In this document: positions 51,250-60,052 of the stretch, in pieces
Numbering within the stretch: position 1 is the first letter of the stretch
Layout: the number at the start of each line of letters is the position of its first letter
Assembly: GCF_017573545.1 (NCBI RefSeq)
Contig: NZ_JAGEOK010000009.1
Location: 1 to 64,000, forward strand
Length of the DNA: 64,000 bases
Origin: Actinomadura nitritigenes
Lineage (GTDB): Bacteria; Actinomycetota; Actinomycetes; Streptosporangiales; Streptosporangiaceae
Reading direction: 5' to 3'
Translations under genes and position numbers: made by a program
The notes under the pieces: model-generated
Told to the model about the DNA's origin: nothing
Database searches by the model: none
The model's input: only the letters and a program-made list of their open reading frames with translations

Positions 51250-52526
51250 TGCAATCAGTGACGGTCGAGCTTGAGGCCGCGTCCACCATGGAACTGGTGA
51301 ACGCGCTCTCAACCATCGCCACTGAACTCGCCTCGCGAGAAGCCCCCGAATCAGCTGCCGCGTGCCTGGAGCTTGCCGAAGCCCTCGTGGCCGCCTCCGA
51401 TAAGCAGGAAAGTGCGCTCGCCGCATTCATCGGCCGAGTCGACGCCACCAAAGAGCAGGCCCGGTGGGGATATCCCTCCACCCAAGCATGGCTGCGGTCC
51501 CGGCTGGGCATGCGCGACAACCGCGCCAAGGAGCGCCTGATTCTTGCCCGGCAGCGGCGTCGCCTCCCGCAGGTGGTTGAGCAGCTCGCAGCCGGGGAGC
51601 TGTCCTACGGTTACGCCGTCACCGTCGCCGACTCGGTCTCACGTTTGGACGACCACGACTGCGCCGAGGCCGAGGCGACCCTGCTCGGGTTCGTCGACCA
51701 GGGCTTCTCCGCCGGGAAGGTCGCCGCGTTCGGCCGCCGCATCCGCGACCTCATCGCCGAACGCGACAACACCGAAGACGCCCCCGATGAGGATTCTCGG
51801 CGCGGCTACGACAAGTCGTGGCTCACCACCACTCGTTCACTGGACGGCGGCCGGTATGTGAAGGGGTGGCTGAACCCTGAGGACGCCGCGATCTGGGACG
51901 GCACCCTGGCGCCGCTGGCCAAGCCGGCCGGGCCTGATGACCACCGCGACCTCCCCGAACGCACCGCAGCCGCCCTCTCCAGCGTCCTATCCGGCGGGCA
52001 CAAAGCCTCCAAGGTCACCGTGATCTGCGACCTGGAGACCCTGACCGGCGGCAACGCCCCGGCCCGCCTCACCGACGGCACCCCCATCCCCGCCGCCCAG
52101 GCGCGACGCATCGCCCTGGCCGCCGGGGTATCGCCCCTGCTCCTCGGGCGCGGAAACACCCCGCTGTACCTGGGCTATCGGGAGCGGTTCGCTTCGGCAG
52201 CACAGCGGCAGGTGCTGGAGACGCTCTACTCCTCGTGTGCGGTGCGAGGCTGCGAGGTCCCCGGGACACTGTGCGAGATCGACCATGTCCACGGGTGGGC
52301 ACTCGGGCGGTCGCCGACCGACATCGATCAGCTCGCACTCGCCTGCGGATGGCACAACCGGTTCAAACACGCCAACCCCGACCAGATCCAGATCACCAAG
52401 GATCACGACGGGCGGTACGTCTACCGGCTACTCCCACCAGCCGACGCCAGAGGACCCGCGACCGAGGCCGGACCACCGGGAAGCATCGGCCCACCCGACA
52501 ACCCCGCGCTCGACTGGGCCGCATAA
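51249..52526 (+). CDS. DUF222/HNH endonuclease (13E12 repeat family)
   Basis: The 425-residue product has an N-terminal helical DUF222 domain (about 1-300; RWGYPSTQAWLRSRLGMRDNRAKERLILAR) and a C-terminal HNH nuclease (about 325-385). The latter has CAVRGCEVPGTLCEIDHVHGW and LALACGWHNRFKH, with two zinc-type Cys and metal-binding His. I prefer ATG 51249 for its promoter spacing; ATG 51216 would add 11 residues. Family members are repetitive and associated with mobile DNA in mycobacteria (REP13E12). Here the gene lies between inverted copies of a palindromic element. Its third codon positions are less G/C-biased than neighbours, hinting at acquisition. Confidence 0.9.
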   Translation: MQSVTVELEAASTMELVNALSTIATELASREAPESAAACLELAEALVAASDKQESALAAFIGRVDATKEQARWGYPSTQAWLRSRLGMRDNRAKERLILARQRRRLPQVVEQLAAGELSYGYAVTVADSVSRLDDHDCAEAEATLLGFVDQGFSAGKVAAFGRRIRDLIAERDNTEDAPDEDSRRGYDKSWLTTTRSLDGGRYVKGWLNPEDAAIWDGTLAPLAKPAGPDDHRDLPERTAAALSSVLSGGHKASKVTVICDLETLTGGNAPARLTDGTPIPAAQARRIALAAGVSPLLLGRGNTPLYLGYRERFASAAQRQVLETLYSSCAVRGCEVPGTLCEIDHVHGWALGRSPTDIDQLALACGWHNRFKHANPDQIQITKDHDGRYVYRLLPPADARGPATEAGPPGSIGPPDNPALDWAA

Positions 52527-52972
52527 CCGCACCACCCCGCCACACCGGACCCGGTCATGCCCTGCGCCGGTCTACCGCCCGCATCCACCCCGGTGACGGG
52601 CGGCCCCGGCATGCCCACACCACAGACGACGGGCGGCCCCTCACACCGGGCCGCGCATGCCCCACCAGACAGCCCGCAGCGAAACCACCCCAGCCAACCC
52701 GGCCACTACTACACCGCCCAACAGCACCGATCGCCCCACGCCACCCTGGACCGGGACCGCATAACCACCCCGCCCCCGCGCAACGCCGCACCCGGCCATG
52801 CTCGCCCATGCCCGGCGCCGGTCCATTCGCACCTATCCGCATGACGGGCGAGTTGGCCTCCCCGCATGAGATCGCGATACCGCTGCAATGGCCGAGACCG
52901 CCCCGGCGAACGCAGCGCGCTTGCCCTTCGGCTCCCGTACTCTTCTTCGCACCTTCCAAAAGGACTTGGTTC

Positions 52973-53165
52973 CTTACGGAAGGGGGTGGTGGGGTGGCGC
53001 GACCCGGGGCGGGGCAGGCGGAGCCTGCCCCTAACGCTGCCTCAGGGGCCGCAGAGGCTCCAAAGTCAAGGGTGGACGAAGTCCATCGCGAAGCGACGCC
53101 GAAGGCGCCCTTGACTTTGGAGGGGCGGCCCCGTACGCCAGCGCCACCCCACCACCCGAACACCC
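52973..53165 (-). repeat. Palindromic MITE-like element, right (inverted) copy
   Basis: 193-nt reverse complement of 50935-51128. The only difference is one A missing in the GTTAAGGGG tract. It has the same nested inverted repeats. Together the copies bracket the HNH gene like long terminal inverted repeats of a 2.2-kb unit (50935-53165). Confidence 0.92.
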
Positions 53166-53330
53166 TTTTCGCCGATTGTCGTGCTACCCGTAACAAGGTC
53201 CATGGTTCATGATCCATCTGCTGGCAGGCAAGGCCAATACGATCCTCAGATGCAGGAACGCCCCAAAAGCCTCCGCGCTCTATTGTTCGAACCATGAGAT
53301 AGCTATTATCTAATGTACCTTGTGCTGCTT

Positions 53331-53347
53331 GAACATTAAGAATGTTC
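53331..53347. promoter_or_regulatory. GAACATT-N3-AATGTTC inverted repeat
   Basis: Perfect 7-bp inverted repeat with a 3-nt centre in an AT-rich patch outside the right element. It resembles an operator in size but no gene starts nearby; purpose unknown. Confidence 0.3.
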
Positions 53348-53494
53348 GATGCCCGGCGCCCTCAGGAAGTCCTCAATCTATATCCACAGCCTGTGGATCC
53401 GACTGAGGGGGCCGACACACGGCAGGGCAAGGCAAGGCAAGGCAGGGGCGGAGTCGCTACGTGAGCACAAAGACGACCTCCGGCCCCGATCATT

Positions 53495-54097
53495 TCAGGC
53501 CGTGGCAGTCGGGGCAGTCGGGGTCGTCGTCGCGGTCGTGATGGCTTCGAATGCCTGGGGCAGGTCGGTGATGCCGTCGGAGGCCAGGAAGTGGCCGGCG
53601 CCGGGGACGGCCTCGGCGGTCGTCCCGAGCAGCTGTGCGAGGCGGTCGGTGTGGCCGGTCGGGACGTACGGGTCCGCGTCCGAGCGGAGGATCGTGAGCC
53701 GGTCGATGCGGGCGGCGAGGCCCTCGACGTCGCAGCCGTCCGCGATGTAGGCGTCCAGTTCCGGGAGGGCGGGCAGCGGGTCGACGAAACCGGCTACCAG
53801 CACGAGGGTGCCGAGACGCCAGGGGGACGGGAGCGAGCGCAGGTGGCGGAGGACGGTGAGGCAGCCGAGGCTGTGCGCGACGATGACCGAGCCCTCGTCG
53901 GGGGTGCCGACGTCGGCGCGGACGGCGTCCGTCCACTCGGCGGGGTCGGGGCTCTCGGGGGTCGGGAGGGCCGGGATCGTGGTGGGGACGCCGGCCTGCC
54001 GGAGCCGCTCGGCGAGCCGGCCGAACCAGTGGTCCGCGGGGGTGGCGCCGTAGCCGTGGACGATCGACGCGCGCCGCCCGGATGTCGGGGTCGTCAT
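53495..54097 (-). CDS. RBBP9/YdeN-type alpha/beta hydrolase
   Basis: The 200-residue protein has SIVHGYGATPADHWFGRLAERL at the start and the nucleophile elbow AHSLGC (Ser76). RSDADPYVP supplies the Asp and GAGHFLA the His. The short length and WTDAVRADVG region match RBBP9/YdeN serine hydrolases. The substrate is unknown. The last 13 residues are a Thr/Ala/Pro run. It is transcribed away from the patatin gene at 54207. Confidence 0.87.
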   Translation of the reverse strand: MTTPTSGRRASIVHGYGATPADHWFGRLAERLRQAGVPTTIPALPTPESPDPAEWTDAVRADVGTPDEGSVIVAHSLGCLTVLRHLRSLPSPWRLGTLVLVAGFVDPLPALPELDAYIADGCDVEGLAARIDRLTILRSDADPYVPTGHTDRLAQLLGTTAEAVPGAGHFLASDGITDLPQAFEAITTATTTPTAPTATA

Positions 54098-54206
54098 GCC
54101 ACGGGACCGTAGGGCCTCACATCAGTGTGAGGGTCAAGCCGGTGGCGGGCGGGCCTGATTTGGGTTGGCTTCTTCGGGGATGAACGGGGGCGGCTAAGGA
54201 GGGACG

Positions 54207-55043
54207 GTGGCGGAGACGGGCGGGACGGCGTTCGTGCTGGGCGGCGGGGGCGTGCTCGGTGCGCACGAAGTGGGGATGCTGCGGGCGCTGGAGGAGGCCG
54301 GGGTGCGGCCCGACCTGGTGGTGGGGACGTCGATCGGGGCGCTGAACGGGGCGTTCGTCGCGGCGGACCCGGAGACGGCGGTGGGGCGGCTGACCGGGGT
54401 GTGGTCGCACGACGCGGCGCGGGAGGTGTTCGGGGCGCGGGTGTGGGAGCGGTTGTGGACGCTGGCGCGGTCGGGGACGCATCTGCATTCGGCGGAGCCG
54501 CTGCGGCGGATGCTGGAAGGGCTGCTGCCGGTGCGGGAGTTCGAGCAGATGGCGGTCCCGTTCCAGTGCGTCGCGGCGGGGATCGAGACGGCGATGGGGC
54601 ACTGGTTCTCGCAGGGGCCGGTGATCCCGGCGGTGCTGGCGTCGTGCGCGGCGCCGGGGCTGCTGCCGCCGGTCGAGGTGGACGGGCGGCACTACTTCGA
54701 CGGGGGGCTGGTGCACAGCATCCCGGTGGGGCGGGCGGTGTCGCTGGGCGCCACGAGGATCTACGTGCTGCACGTGGGGCGGGTCGAGCGGGCGCTCGTG
54801 CCGCCGAGGTGGCCGTGGGAGGTGGGGATGGTCGCGTTCGAGATCGCGCGGCGGCACCGGTTCTTCGAGGAGATGGCGGCGCTGCCGGACGGGCTGGAGG
54901 TGCACGTCCTGCCGGCGGGCGGGAAGCGGCAGAAGGCGGGCGTCGACTATTCGCAGATGCGGTACCGGGACGCGTCGGGGATCGCGGGGCATATAGAGCG
55001 TGCCTACGCGGCGTCGATGAGGTATCTCGAAGAGCAGGTATGA
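54207..55043 (+). CDS. Patatin-like phospholipase
   Basis: The 278-residue protein has the patatin oxyanion loop GGGGVLGAHEVG, the nucleophile motif GTSIG (Ser42) and the dyad Asp165 in FDGG. These are the complete catalytic features of patatin-type acyl hydrolases acting on phospholipids. GTG start with AAGGAGGG upstream (54195-54203). The next gene, an acyltransferase, starts 1 nt after the stop, so removal and transfer of acyl groups may be coupled. Confidence 0.92.
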   Translation: MAETGGTAFVLGGGGVLGAHEVGMLRALEEAGVRPDLVVGTSIGALNGAFVAADPETAVGRLTGVWSHDAAREVFGARVWERLWTLARSGTHLHSAEPLRRMLEGLLPVREFEQMAVPFQCVAAGIETAMGHWFSQGPVIPAVLASCAAPGLLPPVEVDGRHYFDGGLVHSIPVGRAVSLGATRIYVLHVGRVERALVPPRWPWEVGMVAFEIARRHRFFEEMAALPDGLEVHVLPAGGKRQKAGVDYSQMRYRDASGIAGHIERAYAASMRYLEEQV

Positions 55044-55044
55044 G

Positions 55045-55995
55045 ATGGTGCCGCCCCCCGTCGTCCGGCGGTTGGTCTGCACGCCGGTGCTGTTCCTGCT
55101 GACCTTGCTGGTCGTGGTCGCCTTCCCGTTCGTGTGGTTCTTCGGGACGCTGCTCGGGAGGAAGCGCAGGCGGGTCGTCCGGTTCCTGTGGTTCGCGCTG
55201 GCGTGGGGGACGCGGGAGTCCGCGGCGGTGCTGGAGTGCGCGTGGCTGTGGTGCACGGGGCGCGGGCATGACGAGCGGCATTACGACGTGATCCGCCGTT
55301 ACGTGGCGGCCCTGTACGCGGTGGCGGGGCGGCGGCTCGGGCTGCGGGTCGAGGACGAGGGGAGCTGGGACGGGTCGGGCGGGGACCGGCCGCTGATCGT
55401 CCTCAGCCGGCACGCGGGGCCGGGCGACGCGCTGATCCTCGTCCATCACCTGCTCACCGGATACCACCGGCGGCCGCGGGTGGTGATGAAGGGGGAGCTG
55501 CAGCTGGATCCGTGCATCGACATCGCCGCGAACCGGATGCCGAACGTGTTCGTGCTGCGCGGCGGCGCGACGGAGCGGATCGGGCGGCTGGCGGAGGGCC
55601 TCGGGCCGCGGGACGCGCTGCTGATCTTCCCGGAGGGCGGGAACTTCTCGCCGGAGCGGCGGCGCCGGGCGATCCGCCGGCTGGCGCGCCGCCACCGGCG
55701 GCGCGACGCGGTGCGGGCGGCGCGGCTGCGGAACCTGATGCCGCCGCGGCCCGGCGGCGTCCTCGCGGCGATCGACGCGGCGCCCGGCGCGGACGTGGTG
55801 TTCGTCGCGCACGTGGGCCTCGACCGGATGGCCTCGGTCCGGGACATCTGGCGGCGGGTGCCGCTGACGGAGCCGGTCCGCGCGCGGTGGTGGCGGATCC
55901 CCGCCGAGGACGTCCCGGAGGGGCGGGAGGCCCGGATCAACTGGCTGTACGCGCAGTGGGAGCGCGCGGACGCGTGGATCACGGCGCACCGGTGA
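55045..55995 (+). CDS. Lysophospholipid-type acyltransferase (PlsC family)
   Basis: The 316-residue protein has an N-terminal transmembrane segment (about 12-35) and the PlsC motifs RHAGPGD (His123, Asp128) and FPEGGN (Glu197). VMKGELQLDP resembles block II/III. It would transfer acyl groups to a lysophospholipid or related acceptor at the membrane. Directly downstream of the patatin gene and probably cotranscribed. Confidence 0.88.
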   Translation: MVPPPVVRRLVCTPVLFLLTLLVVVAFPFVWFFGTLLGRKRRRVVRFLWFALAWGTRESAAVLECAWLWCTGRGHDERHYDVIRRYVAALYAVAGRRLGLRVEDEGSWDGSGGDRPLIVLSRHAGPGDALILVHHLLTGYHRRPRVVMKGELQLDPCIDIAANRMPNVFVLRGGATERIGRLAEGLGPRDALLIFPEGGNFSPERRRRAIRRLARRHRRRDAVRAARLRNLMPPRPGGVLAAIDAAPGADVVFVAHVGLDRMASVRDIWRRVPLTEPVRARWWRIPAEDVPEGREARINWLYAQWERADAWITAHR

Positions 55996-56035
55996 TCCGG
56001 GATAAGCCGTTGACGCGGTCAATAGACTCCGGGGC

Positions 56036-56437
56036 ATGGCGGACGAGGGGACGGTGCGGGTCGATCTGTGGATCTGGTCCGTCCGGCTGCTGAAGACGCG
56101 GTCGATGGCGACGACGGCCTGCCGTGCGGGGCACGTGCGGGTGAACGACGAGCGGGCGAAGCCGGCGACCGCGGTGAAGATCGGCGACGAGGTGCGGCTG
56201 CGGCACGACGGCCGGGAGCGGATCGTGGTCGTGCAGAAGATCGTCCGCAAGCGGGTGGGGGCGCCGGCGGCGGCCGAGTGCCTGATCGACAAGAGCCCGC
56301 CCCCGCCGCCGCGCGAGGCGCTGGTCCCGATCGGCCGCCGCGACCGGGGTGCGGGGCGCCCGACCAAGCGGGACCGCCGCGAGCTGGACCGGCTGCGGGC
56401 GCTGAACTCGACCCTGAACCGGCCCCCGGCGGACTGA
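56036..56437 (+). CDS. S4-domain RNA-binding protein, Hsp15/RqcP type
   Basis: The 133-residue protein has an S4 domain from residue 8 to about 70 (RVDLWIWSVRLLKTRSMATTACRAGHVRVNDERAKPATAVKIGDEVRL). A basic Pro/Arg-rich tail follows. Size and motif match Hsp15-like proteins, which act on stalled 50S ribosome-peptidyl-tRNA complexes. The actinobacterial homologues are not all characterised. It starts 40 nt after the acyltransferase gene. Confidence 0.88.
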   Translation: MADEGTVRVDLWIWSVRLLKTRSMATTACRAGHVRVNDERAKPATAVKIGDEVRLRHDGRERIVVVQKIVRKRVGAPAAAECLIDKSPPPPPREALVPIGRRDRGAGRPTKRDRRELDRLRALNSTLNRPPAD

Positions 56438-56470
56438 ACCAGCCGCCGGCGGCCTCCCGGCGGGGCGGGC

Positions 56471-57943
56471 TCAGACACTGACGGCCTGGACGGCGGACCG
56501 GCCGATGACGCGGCCGTTCGCGGCGAGCGCCTCGGCGACGACCCGCGGCGCGACCGGCATCGTGGCGGCCGTCTCGAATCCGGTGCGCCGGACCGTCGCG
56601 GCGGCCGTGAGGCGGGCGGCGTCCGCGTCGGTGAGGAACCGCCAGGCCGCGACGCCGGTGGCGCCGTTCCAGCTGGCGTGCACCCGCATCCGGCCGCCGG
56701 ACACCGCCGCGACGGCGACGGCCGGCGCCGCCGCGGGCCGCGCGGACCAGGGCGAGCGGTAGGCGCGGTAGGAGCCGGCCCCGGTCATCTGCATGACCGG
56801 CGTCCCGTCCGGCCCGTACTCGATCACGGTGGCCGTCGAGCCGTAGCCGACGAGCGCGTTGCCGCCCGGCAGCATCTGCACGTTCCCCATGTACTGCCCG
56901 TAGGTCGTGCCGTCGGTGTACTCCCGCAGCAGCGTCGCCTTCCGGGCCCGCTCGTCGATCGTCAGGACGAGCCCGCGCGACGGGCCGTCGCCGACGTTCG
57001 TGATGTGGTTGTCGAAGACCGAGATCGTGGTGGCGTCGAGGCGGCGGGCGTCGTGCTGCCAGGCGAACGCGGCGCGGGGGCCGAGCGCGAAGTCGCTGCG
57101 CGCGCCGCCGAGCCGCCACCGCACCGCGCCGGTCCGCCGGTCGATCGAGTACAGCGCGCAGGTGTCGCGCGCGGAGATCAGCAGCGTGTCGCCGTGGGCC
57201 TGCACCGAGTTGACGTGGATCGGGTCGAACGTCCTGCCCTTCGTCCCGTCGGTGTCCTTGGTCATCGGCATCTTCGTCTCGGAGATCGCGATGTGGTCGA
57301 GCGCCTTCCAGTCGAGCAGCACCTTCCCGGTCGCGATGTCGACCTCCTGGACGCGGCAGCCGTACACGTGCCCGTCGCGGGGGCCGCCGATCGGCCGTAG
57401 GTCCGCGGTGACCTCGGGGTAGGCGGTGAGCAGCGCGGTGCCGCGGTCGGTGAGCTGGAACTCGTGCAGGTCGCCGTCCATGCCGTCCCCGGCGCGGACC
57501 TCGGCGATCGTGGTGTAGCTCCGGTCGAGGACGATCCCCTTGCCGGCGCCGTGCCCTCCGGTCAGCCGCGCGCCCTCCCAGTAGGTCAGCACCGGGTCGC
57601 CCTTGTAGGTCTGTACGCGCAGGTCCGTCACGAGGTCGTTCGCGCCGCGGAACCACACCGGTTCGCCGTCGTCGTCGACGATGAGGGCGTCGGCGTGGTC
57701 GGTGCCGCGGAACGGCGCGACGAACAGCAGCCCCGAGGCGACGGCTCCGGTGCGGCGCACGGTGACCTTCGGCGGCTGCGCTCCGGGCAGCGTGAGGTAG
57801 CCGGCCGGCGCCGCCCCGGCCTTCGTGCCGGCGGCGGAGGCGGAGCCGGTGGCGGTGCGGTCGAGCGAGCCGGCGGCGCCGGCCAGCGCGGCACCGCCGG
57901 CCAGCACCGTCCCCGCGAGGAAACCGCGACGTGTCAGACCCAT
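56471..57943 (-). CDS. Tat-exported arylsulfotransferase-like protein
   Basis: The 490-residue product starts with a twin-arginine signal (LTRRGFLAGTVLAGGAAL). The body is a beta-propeller-like ASST fold (about 60-400): DGEPVWFRG, DLHEFQLTDRGTALLTAYPE, SVQAHGDTLLISARDTCALYSIDRRTGAVRWRLGG and GNVQMLPGGNALVGYG. Arylsulfotransferase family members move sulfate between phenols, but many homologues have unknown activity; HVNSVQ carries the expected His. A C-terminal Ig-like domain (about 400-490) is present. Confidence 0.8.
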   Translation of the reverse strand: MGLTRRGFLAGTVLAGGAALAGAAGSLDRTATGSASAAGTKAGAAPAGYLTLPGAQPPKVTVRRTGAVASGLLFVAPFRGTDHADALIVDDDGEPVWFRGANDLVTDLRVQTYKGDPVLTYWEGARLTGGHGAGKGIVLDRSYTTIAEVRAGDGMDGDLHEFQLTDRGTALLTAYPEVTADLRPIGGPRDGHVYGCRVQEVDIATGKVLLDWKALDHIAISETKMPMTKDTDGTKGRTFDPIHVNSVQAHGDTLLISARDTCALYSIDRRTGAVRWRLGGARSDFALGPRAAFAWQHDARRLDATTISVFDNHITNVGDGPSRGLVLTIDERARKATLLREYTDGTTYGQYMGNVQMLPGGNALVGYGSTATVIEYGPDGTPVMQMTGAGSYRAYRSPWSARPAAAPAVAVAAVSGGRMRVHASWNGATGVAAWRFLTDADAARLTAAATVRRTGFETAATMPVAPRVVAEALAANGRVIGRSAVQAVSV

Positions 57944-58021
57944 GACGGACGGTCTACGTGCCCCGGTTCAGAGTCCGGTGAAAGAACCCTGAGAGGTTCC
58001 TGGTGGTCTGCGCGGATCGTC

Positions 58022-58762
58022 CTACTTCACGTCGACGTAGTCGTCCCGCGAGGCCTGCTTGTCGCAGTGGCTCGTGCCGGGGAAGTAGGCGCGCCACGTC
58101 CCGTCGCGGCTCGCCTTGAAGCCCTTGCGGAAGCGCCCGTCCCCGGCGGTCTTGGCGGAGCCCATGTACGTCCAGGTCTTGGCGCCCTTGGGGCGGAAGT
58201 AGATCCGCATGGTCTTGCCCGGGTACGAGGTGTAGCCGGTGGCCCGGTCGTTCAGCCGGTAGAGCCGCCCGGACACGGTCAGCGTCCCGCCCTTGCGGAC
58301 GGGCTCCGGGGCGGCGTTGAAGCTCCCGACGGCCGTGTCGAACTTCTCGTACCAGGACTCCTCGCGGGTGGCGAGCTTCTTGCCGGACCGGTCGTAGGCG
58401 ACCACCCGGGCCGTGTACCGGCCCGTGTCGCTCGGCTTCGGCGGGCAGCCGACGCCCCAGCCGACCTGGTAGCCGGGCAGGACCTTGCGGTAGGTGATGA
58501 CCGGCTCGATATGGCCGGTCGGCTCGACGAGGTACACGTTGGAGTAGGCGACCGTGGGGCCCTCGGCGCCCCACACCCACACGTCCATGTAGCAGTTCTT
58601 GTCGTACTTGTCGGTCTTCTTGACGGTCAGGCGCTTGGGCACCTGGATGCGGAACGTCACCGTGGCGGCGTCGGCGGCGGTGGCCGAGACCGGCCCGGCG
58701 AGCAGGCCGGTCGCGACGCCCAGCGCGGCGGCGGCGGACACGAGCCTTCGGGGCAGCGTCAT
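58022..58762 (-). CDS. Secreted beta-rich protein of unknown function
   Basis: The 246-residue product has a Sec signal peptide (1-32, ending SATAADA). An Ig-like N-terminal domain is followed by a region with GGTLTVSGRLYRLND and KTAGDGRFRKGFKASRDGTWRAYFPGTSHC, a pattern seen in secreted actinobacterial proteins. Several Cys may form disulfides. No enzyme motif is visible. The gene lies in the same direction as the ASST-like gene with a 78-nt gap. Confidence 0.7.
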   Translation of the reverse strand: MTLPRRLVSAAAALGVATGLLAGPVSATAADAATVTFRIQVPKRLTVKKTDKYDKNCYMDVWVWGAEGPTVAYSNVYLVEPTGHIEPVITYRKVLPGYQVGWGVGCPPKPSDTGRYTARVVAYDRSGKKLATREESWYEKFDTAVGSFNAAPEPVRKGGTLTVSGRLYRLNDRATGYTSYPGKTMRIYFRPKGAKTWTYMGSAKTAGDGRFRKGFKASRDGTWRAYFPGTSHCDKQASRDDYVDVK

Positions 58763-58967
58763 GCGCGTTCTTCCTGGGGGAGAGGGGTGGACGGGCCGGT
58801 GGCCCGCGGGAAACGATCATGCCGGTCTTCGCTGGCATCGACAAGCGGCTTCGCGCCGGCGGCGCCGGGAAGCCCGCCGACGGCGCCGGAAGCCGGTGGA
58901 CAGGGCGGGCCGCGGTCTGCCAGCATGCGGGCATGATCGATGAAAGGGGCGTCGCCGCCCGCATCCG

Positions 58968-60041
58968 ATGAGCGGAGCCGTGCAGCGGGACGCTGCCGCC
59001 ATCCGCGATGAATGGCTGGGCCGGGCGCTGCCCGCGCGGCCCGCCGACCGTCCGGCCGCCGAAGCGGCCGTCTCCGGCCTCTACCGCCTGGCCGGACTCG
59101 ATCCGCCCCGTTTCCACTGGGTTCCCTCGCCGCTCGCGGCCTTCGAGACCGTCCCGCCCGGGATGCGCCTGCGCCCGGACGGGCCGCACGTCTTCGACGG
59201 GCCCGCCGCGCGCGCACTCGCCGCGTCCGCGCTCCAGCTGCGCCTCGACCTCGACGAGGTGGTCAGAAGGCACAGCTCCGGCCTGGCCGGCCTGTTCCGG
59301 CAGCAGGTGCGGTTCTCGCTGGCCGGCTCGGTGCGGGACACGCTGGGGATGGCCGCGCGCGCGGCGCACGACCCGAAGCGCACGGCGGCCACCTGGTACG
59401 ACAGGCTGTGCGTCTCCTGGTGCGCCTACTACGACGTCATGCGCCGGGCGGCGGGCGTTCCGTTCACGTCCGAGCAGGCCCGGGGCCTCGATCTGTGGGG
59501 GGCCGCGCTGACGTCGGCCGGCTGGTGGTGGCCGTACGAGGACGTGTGCGTGATGTCCGAGCGGCCCGTCGCCGTCCGCACCGAGCCGTCCGGGGACGAC
59601 GGCGAGGTGCGCCTGCACGCCCCGGACGGCCCGGCGATCCGGTACGCCGACGGCTGGGACCTGCACGTCTGGCACGGCACCCCGGTGCCGTCCTGGGTGA
59701 TCGCCGACCCGACGCCGGAGCGCATCGACCGGGAGGTGAACGTCGAGGTCCGGCGGTGCGCGATCGAGCGCATCGGCTGGCCCGCCTACATCGAGGGCGC
59801 CGGCCTCCGGCTCGTCGGCGCCGCGCCCGACCCCGGGAACCCCGGCTCCGAGCTGCGGCTCTACGACATGCGGCCGGACACCCGGGTGCTGCTGGCCGTC
59901 AACGGGTCGGTCGAGCGCGACGGGCGGCGCCGCCGGTACGGGCTGACCGTGCCGGGCGCGATCGCCGACCCGGTCGCCGCGGCGGCCTGGACGTACGGGC
60001 TGTCCACCGAGCAGTACTCCCTCCTCGCCCGCCGAACCTGA
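58968..60041 (+). CDS. DUF6745-type protein
   Basis: The 357-residue cytoplasmic protein shows the DUF6745 pattern: WYDRLCVSWCAYYDVMRR, WWWPYEDVCVMSERP, then GPAIRYADGWDLHVWHGTPVPSWVIADP. The C-terminal EVRRCAIERIGWPAYIEGAGLRLVG and VNGSVERDG also fit. Function of the family is unknown. The next gene begins about 10 nt downstream, forming a pair. ATG chosen with AAAGGGG upstream. Confidence 0.75.
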   Translation: MSGAVQRDAAAIRDEWLGRALPARPADRPAAEAAVSGLYRLAGLDPPRFHWVPSPLAAFETVPPGMRLRPDGPHVFDGPAARALAASALQLRLDLDEVVRRHSSGLAGLFRQQVRFSLAGSVRDTLGMAARAAHDPKRTAATWYDRLCVSWCAYYDVMRRAAGVPFTSEQARGLDLWGAALTSAGWWWPYEDVCVMSERPVAVRTEPSGDDGEVRLHAPDGPAIRYADGWDLHVWHGTPVPSWVIADPTPERIDREVNVEVRRCAIERIGWPAYIEGAGLRLVGAAPDPGNPGSELRLYDMRPDTRVLLAVNGSVERDGRRRRYGLTVPGAIADPVAAAAWTYGLSTEQYSLLARRT

Positions 60042-60052
60042 AGGTGATGACC

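Larger units (their letters stand above)
52527..53494. other. Gene-free region downstream of the HNH gene
   Basis: 968 nt without a convincing gene. It contains a degenerate echo of the HNH gene end (52521-52585 resembles 52759-52835 around CGCATAACC), the right palindromic element (52973-53165), and an AT-rich patch (53280-53350) with GAACATT-AAG-AATGTTC (53331-53347). A short GGCAA run is at 53425-53440. Open frames on both strands are Pro/His-rich and unlike neighbouring proteins. Confidence 0.6.

Noticed and set aside
52557..52844. 95-codon open frame downstream of the HNH gene
   Set aside because: Pro/His/Thr-rich, no ribosome site, and it lies in a degenerate echo of the HNH gene end.
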